Shown here one piece after another: positions 1 through 6,191 of a stretch of DNA of 6,191 bases (its first letter is position 1; each line of letters starts with the position of its first letter). The notes below the pieces were generated by a model, which worked only from the letters and a program-made list of their open reading frames with translations, searched no databases and had not been told where the DNA came from. The stretch comes from Bacteroidota bacterium (lineage in GTDB: Bacteria; Bacteroidota; Bacteroidia; Chitinophagales; LD1), in contig JAQBNQ010000189.1 of assembly GCA_028288545.1 (NCBI GenBank), positions 1-6,191 of the forward strand. The letters run 5' to 3'. The position numbers were made by a program, and so were the translations under genes.

Positions 1-1813
1 GTTCTTCTTCCAAATCTTCAAGGCTGTATAAGGATTGTGCACCCGGAAAAAGATTTTCTTCCAGTCCCACCACATACACCACCGGAAACTCCAATCCCTT
101 CGCCGCGTGAACCGTCATCAATTTTACCGAGTCCATGTTTTCGGTACTTTTTTCATCACCGGTTAGCAGGGTCACGTTCTGCATAAAAGTGCCGAGCGTC
201 TTGTCCCTCGTAATCACTTCGTCATCCTGCAACTCATCTTCTTCCACAAACTCTTTAATAGAGTTCAACAACTCCTGTACGTTTTCGAAACGGCTAACAC
301 CCTCTACTGTTTTATCGTTGTAAAGTTCTGCTATTAGCCTGGTGGTTTTGCCAACGGAGGATGCAAGATCATACGCAGTTTTTGTATCTGCCTGTGCAGC
401 AAAACTTTTTATCATGTACACAAATTCCGAAATAGCTGTTTTGGAACGCGGTGTAAAATCGTAGGAGGTAATGTTTTCCAAAACTTCCCAGGTGCTTTTG
501 CCCTCGTTACCCGCAATGATGCTTATCTTATCAATGGTCGATTGGCCAATTCCTCGCGCAGGATAATTAATTACACGCTTCATGGCTTCCTCGTCAAAAT
601 GATTCACCGTCAATTTTAAATAGGCCAACAGGTCCTTTATTTCCTTGCGCTGGTAAAAACTCATGCCTCCGTAAATCTTATAGGCAATGTTATGCCGGCG
701 AAGGGCCTCTTCAAATGCACGTGACTGCGCATTGGTTCTATACAAAATTGCGAACTCGGAATTTTTATGATGTTCGCGCATTTTCAATTCCATGATGGAG
801 TCTGCTACCCATCTGCCTTCTTCGTTGTCGCTGGGTGTGCGTACTACCTTTATGTCTTCTCCCTTGTCGTTCTGCGTCCAGATCTCCTTCTTTAACTGGT
901 GCTTGTTTCGGTGTATCAGTTCGTTGGCAGCCTTTACAATGTTTTGTGTACTGCGGTAGTTTTGTTCCAGTTTATAAACTTTCAGCTCCGGAAAATCTTT
1001 TTCAAAATTCAGGATATTGTCAATGGTGGCTCCACGAAACGCATAAATACTTTGTGCATCATCCCCCACCACGGTTATGTTTTGAAATACGTCGGCAATC
1101 TTCTTTACAATAGAATACTGCAAATAGTTAGTATCCTGAAACTCATCAATCAACACGTAACGAAACTTGTGCTGGTACTTATAAAGTACTTCCGGCAATT
1201 TTTCCAGGATGATATGAATATTTAAAAGCAGGTCGTCAAAATCCATAGCACCGCTTTTAAAACAGCGTTCTGTATATAGCCGGTAAAGCTTCGCCGTTTC
1301 GGGGCGCTTTGCATTCCTGTCTTCTAAAATGTTTTCCGGGTCTGCTGCATACATTTCCGGCGTTATCAGAGAATTCTTGGCTCCCGAAATTCTATACAAA
1401 ACCTGGTTGGGCTTATAGATTTTATCATCCAGCCCTTGCTCGCGGATAATTGTTTTAAGCAGGGATTTTGAATCTTCCGTATCGTAAATAGTAAAGTTGG
1501 CAGGGTAGCCGATTTTAGGCGCTTCTACTCTTAAAATCCTGGCAAACACCGAATGGAACGTGCCCATATACAAGCTACGCGCGTTAGTGCCGGCAATTTT
1601 TTCAATACGCTGGCGCATCGCTTCAGCCGCTTTATTAGTAAACGTAAGTGCCAGAATGCCAAACGAATCAACTCCAAGTTTCAGCAAATGCGCAATACGA
1701 AAAGTAAGTACCCTTGTTTTGCCCGAACCGGGGCCTGCAATAATAAGCGTGGGGCCATCTACATTTTCAACGGCTGCCCTTTGCGCTTCATTTAACTCAT
1801 CCAAATAACTCAT
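1..1813 (-). CDS. uvrD: UvrD/PcrA-type ATP-dependent DNA helicase (superfamily 1A), C-terminus cut by window edge
   Basis: This is a 3'-5' DNA helicase of the UvrD/PcrA/Rep family, which unwinds DNA during nucleotide excision and mismatch repair and strips proteins from DNA; it acts in the cytoplasm. I translated the minus strand from the ATG at 1811-1813 and found 604 codons without a stop. Visible motifs in order: Q motif (LNEAQRAAVE, 7-16), Walker A (AGPGSGKT, 26-33), motif Ia (LALTFTNKAA, 54-63), Walker B (DEFQDTN, 223-229), motif III (GDDAQSIYAFRGA, 250-262), motif IV arginine (QNYRS, R287), FAILYRTN (354-361), the conserved GGMSFYQRKEIKD stretch in domain 2B, and motif V (MTVHAAKGLEFP, 566-577). 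The visible part ends in LEDLEEE, just where motif VI (RRLxYVGITRA) should follow. Family members are about 700-780 residues, so roughly 150 are missing. No Shine-Dalgarno precedes the ATG, which is normal for Bacteroidota. UvrD and PcrA cannot be told apart here; Rep or another paralogue is less likely. Confidence 0.96.
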   Translation of the reverse strand, partial: MSYLDELNEAQRAAVENVDGPTLIIAGPGSGKTRVLTFRIAHLLKLGVDSFGILALTFTNKAAEAMRQRIEKIAGTNARSLYMGTFHSVFARILRVEAPKIGYPANFTIYDTEDSKSLLKTIIREQGLDDKIYKPNQVLYRISGAKNSLITPEMYAADPENILEDRNAKRPETAKLYRLYTERCFKSGAMDFDDLLLNIHIILEKLPEVLYKYQHKFRYVLIDEFQDTNYLQYSIVKKIADVFQNITVVGDDAQSIYAFRGATIDNILNFEKDFPELKVYKLEQNYRSTQNIVKAANELIHRNKHQLKKEIWTQNDKGEDIKVVRTPSDNEEGRWVADSIMELKMREHHKNSEFAILYRTNAQSRAFEEALRRHNIAYKIYGGMSFYQRKEIKDLLAYLKLTVNHFDEEAMKRVINYPARGIGQSTIDKISIIAGNEGKSTWEVLENITSYDFTPRSKTAISEFVYMIKSFAAQADTKTAYDLASSVGKTTRLIAELYNDKTVEGVSRFENVQELLNSIKEFVEEDELQDDEVITRDKTLGTFMQNVTLLTGDEKSTENMDSVKLMTVHAAKGLEFPVVYVVGLEENLFPGAQSLYSLEDLEEE

Positions 1814-1891
1814 GCGACGAAAATAGAACTATGGCGATAGAAAAACCCATACCGCTAATACATTTTTTAAACAATTAAAGGATTAAAGAGT
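1814..1891. other. Short intergenic gap between WG-repeat gene and helicase gene
   Basis: These 78 bp separate the TGA of the WG-repeat gene from the ATG of the helicase, both on the minus strand. The stretch is AT-rich. I see no stable hairpin followed by a T run, only a weak 4-bp stem (ctat/atag at 1829-1840). No complete Bacteroidota promoter (TTTG, 19-21 bp, TAnnTTTG) is visible; TATTTTCG just before the helicase ATG has one mismatch to the -7 element but no partner. Co-transcription is therefore possible but not demonstrated. Confidence 0.4.
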
Positions 1892-2578
1892 TCAATAAAA
1901 CCCGCGCAAAGCCCCGCGCTTATTAACAACGGAGGCAATATCCTTATAAGCAATGGTTAAGGGAAAATAATTGGGGTTAGCATCATTAACCGCGCCATCA
2001 TTTTCCACCACCGCATGGTTAACGAACCAGAATACAAGACCATCATCCGTTATTTCGAAATTTTGAACAGGCACCAGGTTTTCGGGATTGCTGCACTCAA
2101 TTTCCACGCCATCCAGATCTTTGATCTGCTTCATACATAATCGGCTTAGTACTGCTTTGTAATCACTTTTAGCAAACAACTCATCTAACTCAAGCGCCTG
2201 TAAGGAATCCCCCGTAAATAAATAATTGGTTTTTGTTTCTGATCTATTGCTCGTTCCATGTCCCTCCTGTTCAGCACTTGCGCTAATAGTACAGGTGTTT
2301 TTTGTCAGGTTCAAAGTCATGTAACTGTATATATTTGACCAGCCTGAACCTGAAGGTTCTTGCCAACCCTCCTCATAGGGACTATCGCCCAAAATTACAG
2401 TGCCCGACAGATTTTGTCGAACGGCATTTTCATGTGCCATGTGCGCCATGTCCAGGATTCTGTCATTTAACGCCACTTCGCGACGGCTATTTTGACTGTC
2501 TTTCAGTAAAAAAATATCAATCGTTACGCCCGAAGTGAAAGGGTATCCCTCTTCAAAATTATATTCGATGGGAATATA
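1892..2578 (-). other. C-terminal DUF4163/DUF3298-like domain of the WG-repeat protein
   Basis: This segment encodes about the last 228 residues of the WG-repeat protein and contains no WG repeats. Its pattern is a glycine/histidine motif (EGHGTSN), a TNYLFTGDSLQALELDELF-like stretch, an alpha-helical DYKAVLSRLCMKQI segment, then a strand pair with FEITDDGLVFWF and a final FPLTIAYKDI. The known family order is a GaH(p/g) motif, a 'D-tGk-l-L-DLF' segment, then 'f-l-d-gl-fyf' and 'ipy-l', and the match runs in the same order. In RsiV this family binds lysozyme; in PdaC it accompanies a peptidoglycan deacetylase. Whether this copy binds a wall component is unknown. Confidence 0.55.
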
Positions 2579-4576
2579 TTCTGCCCTATACCCGCCTTCA
2601 TTTTCAGATAAATTCTCCCCCTCGTTTTGCGCCGAAAGTTGCCAGAGGCGCTTATATCCAATTGTAAAACTTCCTGTTAAATCTATCACACCCCAGTGCC
2701 CATCTGTTTTCCCAAAAGCGCAAATGTTATTAAAGCCCATAAAGTCCTGTAAAATAGGCCCAATGATTTTCTTTCCGTTAAAATCAGCAAGGCCCCAAAG
2801 TGAGTCTTTACTGTACCAGTAGAACCCATTTACCTCAGGTATTATTTGGTCGTAAATGCATGGAAGAAGTGTTTTTCCGGTTATATCAATGAGGCCTATA
2901 CGGTTATTCTTTACCACAATACAACGATCGTCGTTAAACACCCCGTTGTAATCATATTTTTCCCGTGAAATAATTTTGCCATTTTCATCGGCAATACCCC
3001 AGGTGCTATCCTTGTCCATAACCCAAAAAACACTTTGCTTCGAATCGAAATAGGACAGGTTTTTGTAGATAGTATCCAGCACCCAATTATAGTTGATATC
3101 TAAAACGCCGGTGTAACCGGTTTGAGTTTGCACATACAAAAAACGGTCATCCTGCACAGCATCTGTATATGAGCGCTGGTAGTAAATAAGGATTTGTTTG
3201 AAACGCGTAGGTATTATTTCCTCTCCTGTAGGGTTGACAACACCATATAAATCCTTTTTGCGGACAACAAAATTGTTGTTCCACGGTTGTATGATTTGGT
3301 ACATGGGCTTAACAATTACATTTCCCATTCCATCGGCAATTCCATAATTAGTATCAACACGAAATACAATTTGACCATCATTATATTCTATAATGCTGCC
3401 TGCCATTTTTAAGGGAAGAGGATCCAGGGAGTGCAGATTCAGGGCAAGGAGTTTCCCATCAGCTAATGCAACCATAATGGTGTTACTATTTATGCCCAAC
3501 ACATAATTGTATTTCGGCTCAATAACTACTCCGCCGGTGTCATTTATAATACCATACAAATTACCTTTTCTAACGGGAATATAAATTTGAAGAGAAGATG
3601 GCCGGATATTATAATAATCGTAAACATCCGGGGTTTTAATTTCATCGTACAGAGGGTGTAAAAGTTCTCTGCCCGATTTGTCCAGCAATCCGTATTTCCC
3701 ATTCAGGCGACACACCGCACTTCCCCTTACGCTAAAGCGATCAATAAAGTCATACCCGCCAGATATTACATGACCGTTTTCATCAATCAATTTGTACTTG
3801 CCGCCTTCGATAATGTTAATCGGGTTTCCAAACCAGCTCCATACGCTGTCTACAACTTTGGGATAAAGTAGTTTGCCCGTCCAAAGGTATATATGATAGG
3901 TGCCGTTCATACCGGCAAAAAAACCGTTGCCATTAAAATTTTCAATTATACTGCCTTGCGCTCCTTCATATATTTTCTCTCCTTTCCGGGTAATAAAACC
4001 TTCTGTGCTATCGGTAGTAAAATGCGCAACGCCAGGTGTGTTTAAACGCGAACGAAAAGACAATGCATTTCGAAACTGAGGTTGAATAATAGTTCCATCT
4101 GAATCAATGTAGCCAAATAAATTCTGTTGTTCATTTTTTACTGTATAACCCCGCCCATTGCAGAATAGACTACCTTTTATCTCCTTCAAAAGTTCTTTCC
4201 CACTCGAAAGAATAACGCCGTTATGTTCGGCCATGCGGTAGATGTATTGGCCATTAGAGCATTCTTTCAGTTCGTCGTACCTGGCTGGCAAAATAAATTG
4301 CCCTTTAGTGTCAATCAGTCCAAATTTTTCGCCATAAAATACGATGGCAAAATCGGGGTCAAATTTTCCTGCCGAAATGAATTGGGGTTGAATGAGCCAC
4401 CGGCCACTGGAGTCTTTATAGCCTACAAGACATTTTTCATTATCCTTTGCTGAAACGGGAAGTTGATTGGTTTGAGCTAACAGCAAGCCTGGCCAAAAGT
4501 TGACGGCTGCGAAGAAAATAATTATTAAAAAGAGGTTTTTGACCGAATAACGATGGCTGATATAGTGGTAGGGCAT
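1892..4576 (-). CDS. Secreted WG-repeat protein with C-terminal DUF4163/DUF3298-like region
   Basis: Function unknown; the architecture suggests an exported binding protein. I chose the ATG at 4574-4576 (894 residues). An in-frame TTG three codons upstream would give 897 residues, but it is a rarer start and neither has a Shine-Dalgarno. Residues 1-34 form a signal peptide: basic residues (H, R, K) followed by the hydrophobic core LFLIIIFFAAVNF, with likely cleavage at LLLA|QT and no lipobox cysteine. Residues about 49-642 carry some 17 degenerate WG repeats of the form (W/Y/F)G-(I/L)-(I/A)D-x-x-G-(K)-(I)-(I)-x-P-x-Y; only three have a true WG, at W526, W594 and W628. Residues about 667-894 form a different domain: EGHGTSN (771-777), an ALELDELF segment (794-801), FEITDDGLVFWF (840-851) and FPLTIAYKDI (871-880). 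This order resembles DUF4163/DUF3298 proteins such as RsiV and PdaC; I infer that by eye. No catalytic site is evident. It lies divergent to the fibre gene and upstream of the helicase. Confidence 0.93.
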   Translation of the reverse strand: MPYHYISHRYSVKNLFLIIIFFAAVNFWPGLLLAQTNQLPVSAKDNEKCLVGYKDSSGRWLIQPQFISAGKFDPDFAIVFYGEKFGLIDTKGQFILPARYDELKECSNGQYIYRMAEHNGVILSSGKELLKEIKGSLFCNGRGYTVKNEQQNLFGYIDSDGTIIQPQFRNALSFRSRLNTPGVAHFTTDSTEGFITRKGEKIYEGAQGSIIENFNGNGFFAGMNGTYHIYLWTGKLLYPKVVDSVWSWFGNPINIIEGGKYKLIDENGHVISGGYDFIDRFSVRGSAVCRLNGKYGLLDKSGRELLHPLYDEIKTPDVYDYYNIRPSSLQIYIPVRKGNLYGIINDTGGVVIEPKYNYVLGINSNTIMVALADGKLLALNLHSLDPLPLKMAGSIIEYNDGQIVFRVDTNYGIADGMGNVIVKPMYQIIQPWNNNFVVRKKDLYGVVNPTGEEIIPTRFKQILIYYQRSYTDAVQDDRFLYVQTQTGYTGVLDINYNWVLDTIYKNLSYFDSKQSVFWVMDKDSTWGIADENGKIISREKYDYNGVFNDDRCIVVKNNRIGLIDITGKTLLPCIYDQIIPEVNGFYWYSKDSLWGLADFNGKKIIGPILQDFMGFNNICAFGKTDGHWGVIDLTGSFTIGYKRLWQLSAQNEGENLSENEGGYRAEYIPIEYNFEEGYPFTSGVTIDIFLLKDSQNSRREVALNDRILDMAHMAHENAVRQNLSGTVILGDSPYEEGWQEPSGSGWSNIYSYMTLNLTKNTCTISASAEQEGHGTSNRSETKTNYLFTGDSLQALELDELFAKSDYKAVLSRLCMKQIKDLDGVEIECSNPENLVPVQNFEITDDGLVFWFVNHAVVENDGAVNDANPNYFPLTIAYKDIASVVNKRGALRGFY
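2651..4429 (-). repeat. Array of about 17 degenerate WG repeats (protein level)
   Basis: The encoded protein repeats a motif of about 20 residues, with variable linkers, centred on G-(I/L/V)-(I/A)-D-x-x-G-x-x-(I/L)-(I/L)-x-P-x-(Y/F). Clear copies include KFGLIDTKGQFILPARYDEL, KYGLLDKSGRELLHPLYDEI, NYGIADGMGNVIVKPMYQII, RIGLIDITGKTLLPCIYDQI and LWGLADFNGKKIIGP. Copies near the N-terminus use Y/F-G instead of W-G. Weak copies (for example around IYLWTGKLLYP) lack key residues, so the exact number depends on the threshold. Arrays of this kind are widespread in Bacteroidota and are thought to form beta-rich, propeller-like or solenoid surfaces for binding. Confidence 0.9.
2672..3013 (-). repeat. 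Two-repeat duplication of 68 residues inside the WG array
   Basis: Residues 522-567 (ATG numbering) and 590-635 align without gaps at an offset of exactly 68. KDSTWGIADENGK pairs with KDSLWGLADFNGK, FN in the linker pairs with FN, and RIGLIDITG pairs with HWGVIDLTG. Each block holds two WG repeats with the same spacing, so the unit that duplicated appears to be a pair, not a single repeat. The DNA is already diverged, so the event is not recent. The 68-residue offset is read directly from the translation; duplication is the inference. Confidence 0.65.
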
Positions 4577-4761
4577 TATGGGCAAAAATATATAACGTAT
4601 TGTCTTATGCGTTTATTTGAAAACAAAAGTTAAACCGCTTACAGTAACTATTGAGTTCCTTGTCTAAGGATTTTGCAATCAACAAAGCTTTAAATCATTA
4701 AAAGAATCCTACATTCATAACAGATATATCTTTCTTGGCGTATTTCCATAAACTTTGAGTT
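4577..4761. promoter_or_regulatory. Divergent intergenic region expected to hold promoters for the WG-repeat and fibre genes
   Basis: These 185 AT-rich bases separate two divergent start codons, so promoters for both genes should lie here unless transcription enters from outside. On the minus strand a perfect TAnnTTTG (TATTTTTG, 4583-4590) lies just upstream of the WG-repeat ATG, but no TTG/TTTG sits 19-21 bp behind it. On the plus strand TATCTTTC (4727-4734) is one mismatch from the -7 consensus, and TAAACTTTG ends a few bases before the fibre ATG; neither has a good -33 partner. A small inverted repeat (TCCTT-gtct-AAGGA, 4657-4670) and the palindrome AAAGCTTT occur within it. No Shine-Dalgarno precedes either gene. 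Individual promoter assignments are uncertain. Confidence 0.4.
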
Positions 4762-6191
4762 ATGAAAAACAAATCACTCCTCCATGTAATTATTGTTTCT
4801 GTAGTAATGGGCGCCTCTTTTATGGCAAAGGCCCAGGCACCGCAACTAATGAATTACCAGGCGGTGGTGCGGGATAACTCAGGTTCGCCCCAACCGGATT
4901 CAACACCAGTATCCTTGCGTTTTATCATTCATGATTTAACTCCCAATGGTAGCCCTGTTTTTAATGAAGTACAAAACACAGTGACCAATAAGTTTGGATT
5001 AGTAAACGTTCAGATTGGCATGGTGGGGACTTTGAGTGTGGTTAACTGGGGCAACGGGCCTAAATATCTGGAGGTAGATGTTAATGTAAATAACTCAGGG
5101 TACCAGGTTATGGGCACCTCGCAATTAATAAGTGTGCCTTATGCCCTGTTCGCGGCAAATAGCGCAGCGGGCACCTCGGGACCCACTGGCCCACAGGGAG
5201 CGACCGGAGTTGCCGGTGCTACCGGTGTACAAGGCGCAGCCGGACCGACGGGGGCAACTGGCTTGCAGGGACTTCAAGGCAATACAGGTGCTACTGGCGC
5301 GACTGGTACCGCAGGAGTGACAGGCTCAACGGGGTCGATTGGACCAACAGGAGTTCAGGGCACTACCGGGTCAACAGGTGCCCAGGGAGTAACCGGGCCG
5401 CAAGGTACTACCGGTGCAACAGGTGCTACCGGGCCGCAAGGTGATCCGGGAGTAACCGGAGCAACCGGCCTGCAAGGACCGCAGGGCCTTACCGGTGCTG
5501 TTGGAAACACAGGCGCAACCGGAGCAACCGGTAACGATGGAAATACCGGGCCGCAAGGGGCAACGGGTGCTACCGGAGCAGATGGTTCGCAGAATGCGTG
5601 GGGACTTACCGGCAATGCAGGTACTGTTAACGGCGTTAATTTTATAGGAACCACTGATGTTGTACCGTTCAACGTTCGTATGAATAACCAACCTTCGGGA
5701 AGGATTGATTTTAGCAATGCCTTTTGGGGCAACCTTGCAGGCAGTTCAAACACAAGTGGCAATTCTAACACTGCTATCGGGGCGGCAGCCTTGAATTATA
5801 ACACAACCGGCGTTAGAAATACCGCCGTTGGGCAGAACTCATTGAATCTTAATGTCAGCGGCCTGGACAATACTGCAATAGGAACTCAGGCAATGCAGGT
5901 AAATACTACCGGTTCGTTCAACACAGCTATTGGAAGATCTGCTTTGGTTTTTAATAATGGTTCATTTAATGTGGCCAGCGGATTTCAGGCACTCACAAAT
6001 AACAGCACTGGCAGCAATAATACCGCCAGTGGCACTTATTCATTAGGTTTTAATACTACGGGCAATAGTAATGTTGCCGTGGGTATTAATGCTTTGTATA
6101 AGAACACCACTCTTTCTAACCTTGTAGCCATTGGCGATTCGGCATTATACAGTCTAAATAGCGGTGCGGGCGGCAATACGGCGGTGGGTAG
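4762..6191 (+). CDS. Secreted modular fibre protein with collagen-like stalk and YadA-head-like repeats, 3' end cut by window edge
   Basis: Probably a surface or secreted fibre (adhesin-like); no enzyme motif is visible. From the ATG at 4762 there are 476 codons without a stop. Residues 1 to about 25 form a signal peptide (MKNKSLLHVIIVSVV..., with alanine-rich cleavage near AKAQA). Residues 26-136 form an N-terminal domain starting LMNYQAVVRDNSG and ending SQLISVPYALFAANSA, a pattern I recognise from many secreted Bacteroidota fibre proteins. Residues 137-277 are 47 perfect Gly-X-Y triplets. Residues 278-335 form a connector with WGLTGNAGTVNG, NFIGTTD (293-299) and a VPFNVRMNNQPSGRID stretch. 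From residue 336 onward there are NTAIG-type repeats to the window end. Related proteins often finish with a peptidase S74 intramolecular chaperone domain or a type IX secretion signal; neither can be seen here. No Shine-Dalgarno is present. A phage tail fibre is less likely because of the signal peptide and lack of phage neighbours. Exact role and partners are unknown. Confidence 0.93.
   Translation, partial: MKNKSLLHVIIVSVVMGASFMAKAQAPQLMNYQAVVRDNSGSPQPDSTPVSLRFIIHDLTPNGSPVFNEVQNTVTNKFGLVNVQIGMVGTLSVVNWGNGPKYLEVDVNVNNSGYQVMGTSQLISVPYALFAANSAAGTSGPTGPQGATGVAGATGVQGAAGPTGATGLQGLQGNTGATGATGTAGVTGSTGSIGPTGVQGTTGSTGAQGVTGPQGTTGATGATGPQGDPGVTGATGLQGPQGLTGAVGNTGATGATGNDGNTGPQGATGATGADGSQNAWGLTGNAGTVNGVNFIGTTDVVPFNVRMNNQPSGRIDFSNAFWGNLAGSSNTSGNSNTAIGAAALNYNTTGVRNTAVGQNSLNLNVSGLDNTAIGTQAMQVNTTGSFNTAIGRSALVFNNGSFNVASGFQALTNNSTGSNNTASGTYSLGFNTTGNSNVAVGINALYKNTTLSNLVAIGDSALYSLNSGAGGNTAVG
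5170..5592 (+). repeat. Collagen-like Gly-X-Y tract, 47 uninterrupted triplets
   Basis: Every third codon from GGC at 5170 to GGT at 5584 is glycine, giving 141 residues without a break. By my count Thr occupies the Y position in 26 triplets and Gln in 12. Pro occurs eight times in X and once in Y. The tract has no Lys, Arg, Glu, His or aromatic residue, and only three Asp (GDP, GND, GAD). GATGAT pairs recur four times. At the DNA level accgggccgcaaggt occurs at 5392-5406 and again at 5428-5442, with a one-base variant at 5544-5558. A rod-like trimer is expected from the family. Confidence 0.95.
5767..6191 (+). repeat. YadA-head-like NTAIG repeats, about 51-bp period, continuing past the window
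   Basis: Eight full copies and the start of a ninth follow the form N-(T/V)-A-(I/V/S)-G-x-x-(A/S)-(L/M)-x-x-N-x-(T/S)-G-x-x. Spacings between successive starts are 17, 17, 17, 16, 17, 17, 16 and 19 residues, beginning at residue 336. The last full copy carries an inserted residue (NLVAIG). This resembles the repeats of YadA-type trimeric adhesin heads, which form a left-handed parallel beta-roll, though the unit here is longer than the 14 residues typical of YadA. Confidence 0.85.

Noticed and set aside
135..1808. Several plus-strand open frames of 62-108 codons (135-323, 835-1113, 899-1225, 1553-1795, 1560-1808).
   Set aside because: All lie antisense to the intact helicase frame with its full motif set, and their translations show no coherent domain.
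2302..4453. Plus-strand open frames at 2302-2538, 2535-2822 and 4223-4453.
   Set aside because: They are antisense shadows of the continuous WG-repeat protein frame.
1892..4576. WG-repeat protein as a polymorphic toxin or enzyme.
   Set aside because: No nuclease, peptidase or other catalytic motif is visible in the C-terminal region, and no immunity gene follows; the next gene is the helicase.
4583..4585. TTG as the start codon of the WG-repeat protein.
   Set aside because: It is in frame and adds three residues, but an ATG follows nine bases later, no ribosome binding site favours the TTG, and it overlaps a -7-like element.
4657..4670. Inverted repeat TCCTT-gtct-AAGGA followed by TTTT as a terminator.
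   Set aside because: The stem is only five base pairs and it lies between divergent genes, where no terminator is needed.
5132..5320. Plus-strand 62-codon open frame within the fibre gene.
   Set aside because: It is a shifted reading of the collagen codons, with no start context or domain.
5355..5771. Antisense open frames of 138 and 106 codons (5355-5771 and 5371-5691, minus strand), one giving a Pro/Val-rich repetitive protein.
   Set aside because: They are mirror images of the Gly-X-Y codons on the plus strand, which rarely make stops in antisense. The forward frame has a signal peptide and recognisable domains.
4762..6191. The fibre gene as part of a prophage tail-fibre locus.
   Set aside because: It has a signal peptide and a Bacteroidota secreted-type N-terminal domain, and its neighbours are a housekeeping helicase and a secreted WG-repeat protein.

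Overview
The window looks like a chromosomal segment from a member of the Bacteroidota. The evidence is moderate GC, start codons without Shine-Dalgarno sequences, a secreted WG-repeat protein, and a secreted fibre protein opening with the NYQAVVRDNSG-type N-terminal domain that is common in this phylum. No rRNA, tRNA, CRISPR array, insertion sequence or phage structural cluster was found.

Layout: (1) 1-1813, minus strand, is the N-terminal 604 residues of a UvrD/PcrA-type superfamily 1A DNA helicase whose C-terminus lies beyond base 1. It is intact and is the only housekeeping gene here. (2) 1892-4576, minus strand, is a secreted protein of 894 residues: signal peptide, about 17 degenerate WG repeats, and a C-terminal region that reads like a DUF4163/DUF3298 (RsiV/PdaC-type) module. 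It lies 78 bp upstream of the helicase on the same strand. (3) 4577-4761 is a divergent intergenic region. (4) 4762-6191, plus strand, is the 5' part of a large secreted modular fibre: signal peptide, N-terminal beta-rich domain, 47 uninterrupted Gly-X-Y collagen-like triplets, a short connector, then at least eight 16-19-residue YadA-head-like NTAIG repeats running off the window.

The two secreted proteins are transcribed away from each other and probably act at or outside the cell envelope. Nothing in the sequence shows that they work together, and the helicase looks functionally unrelated. The most notable points are the WG-repeat/DUF3298-like fusion, an exact 68-residue two-repeat duplication inside the WG array, and the charge-poor, threonine-rich collagen stalk joined to a YadA-like repeat domain.
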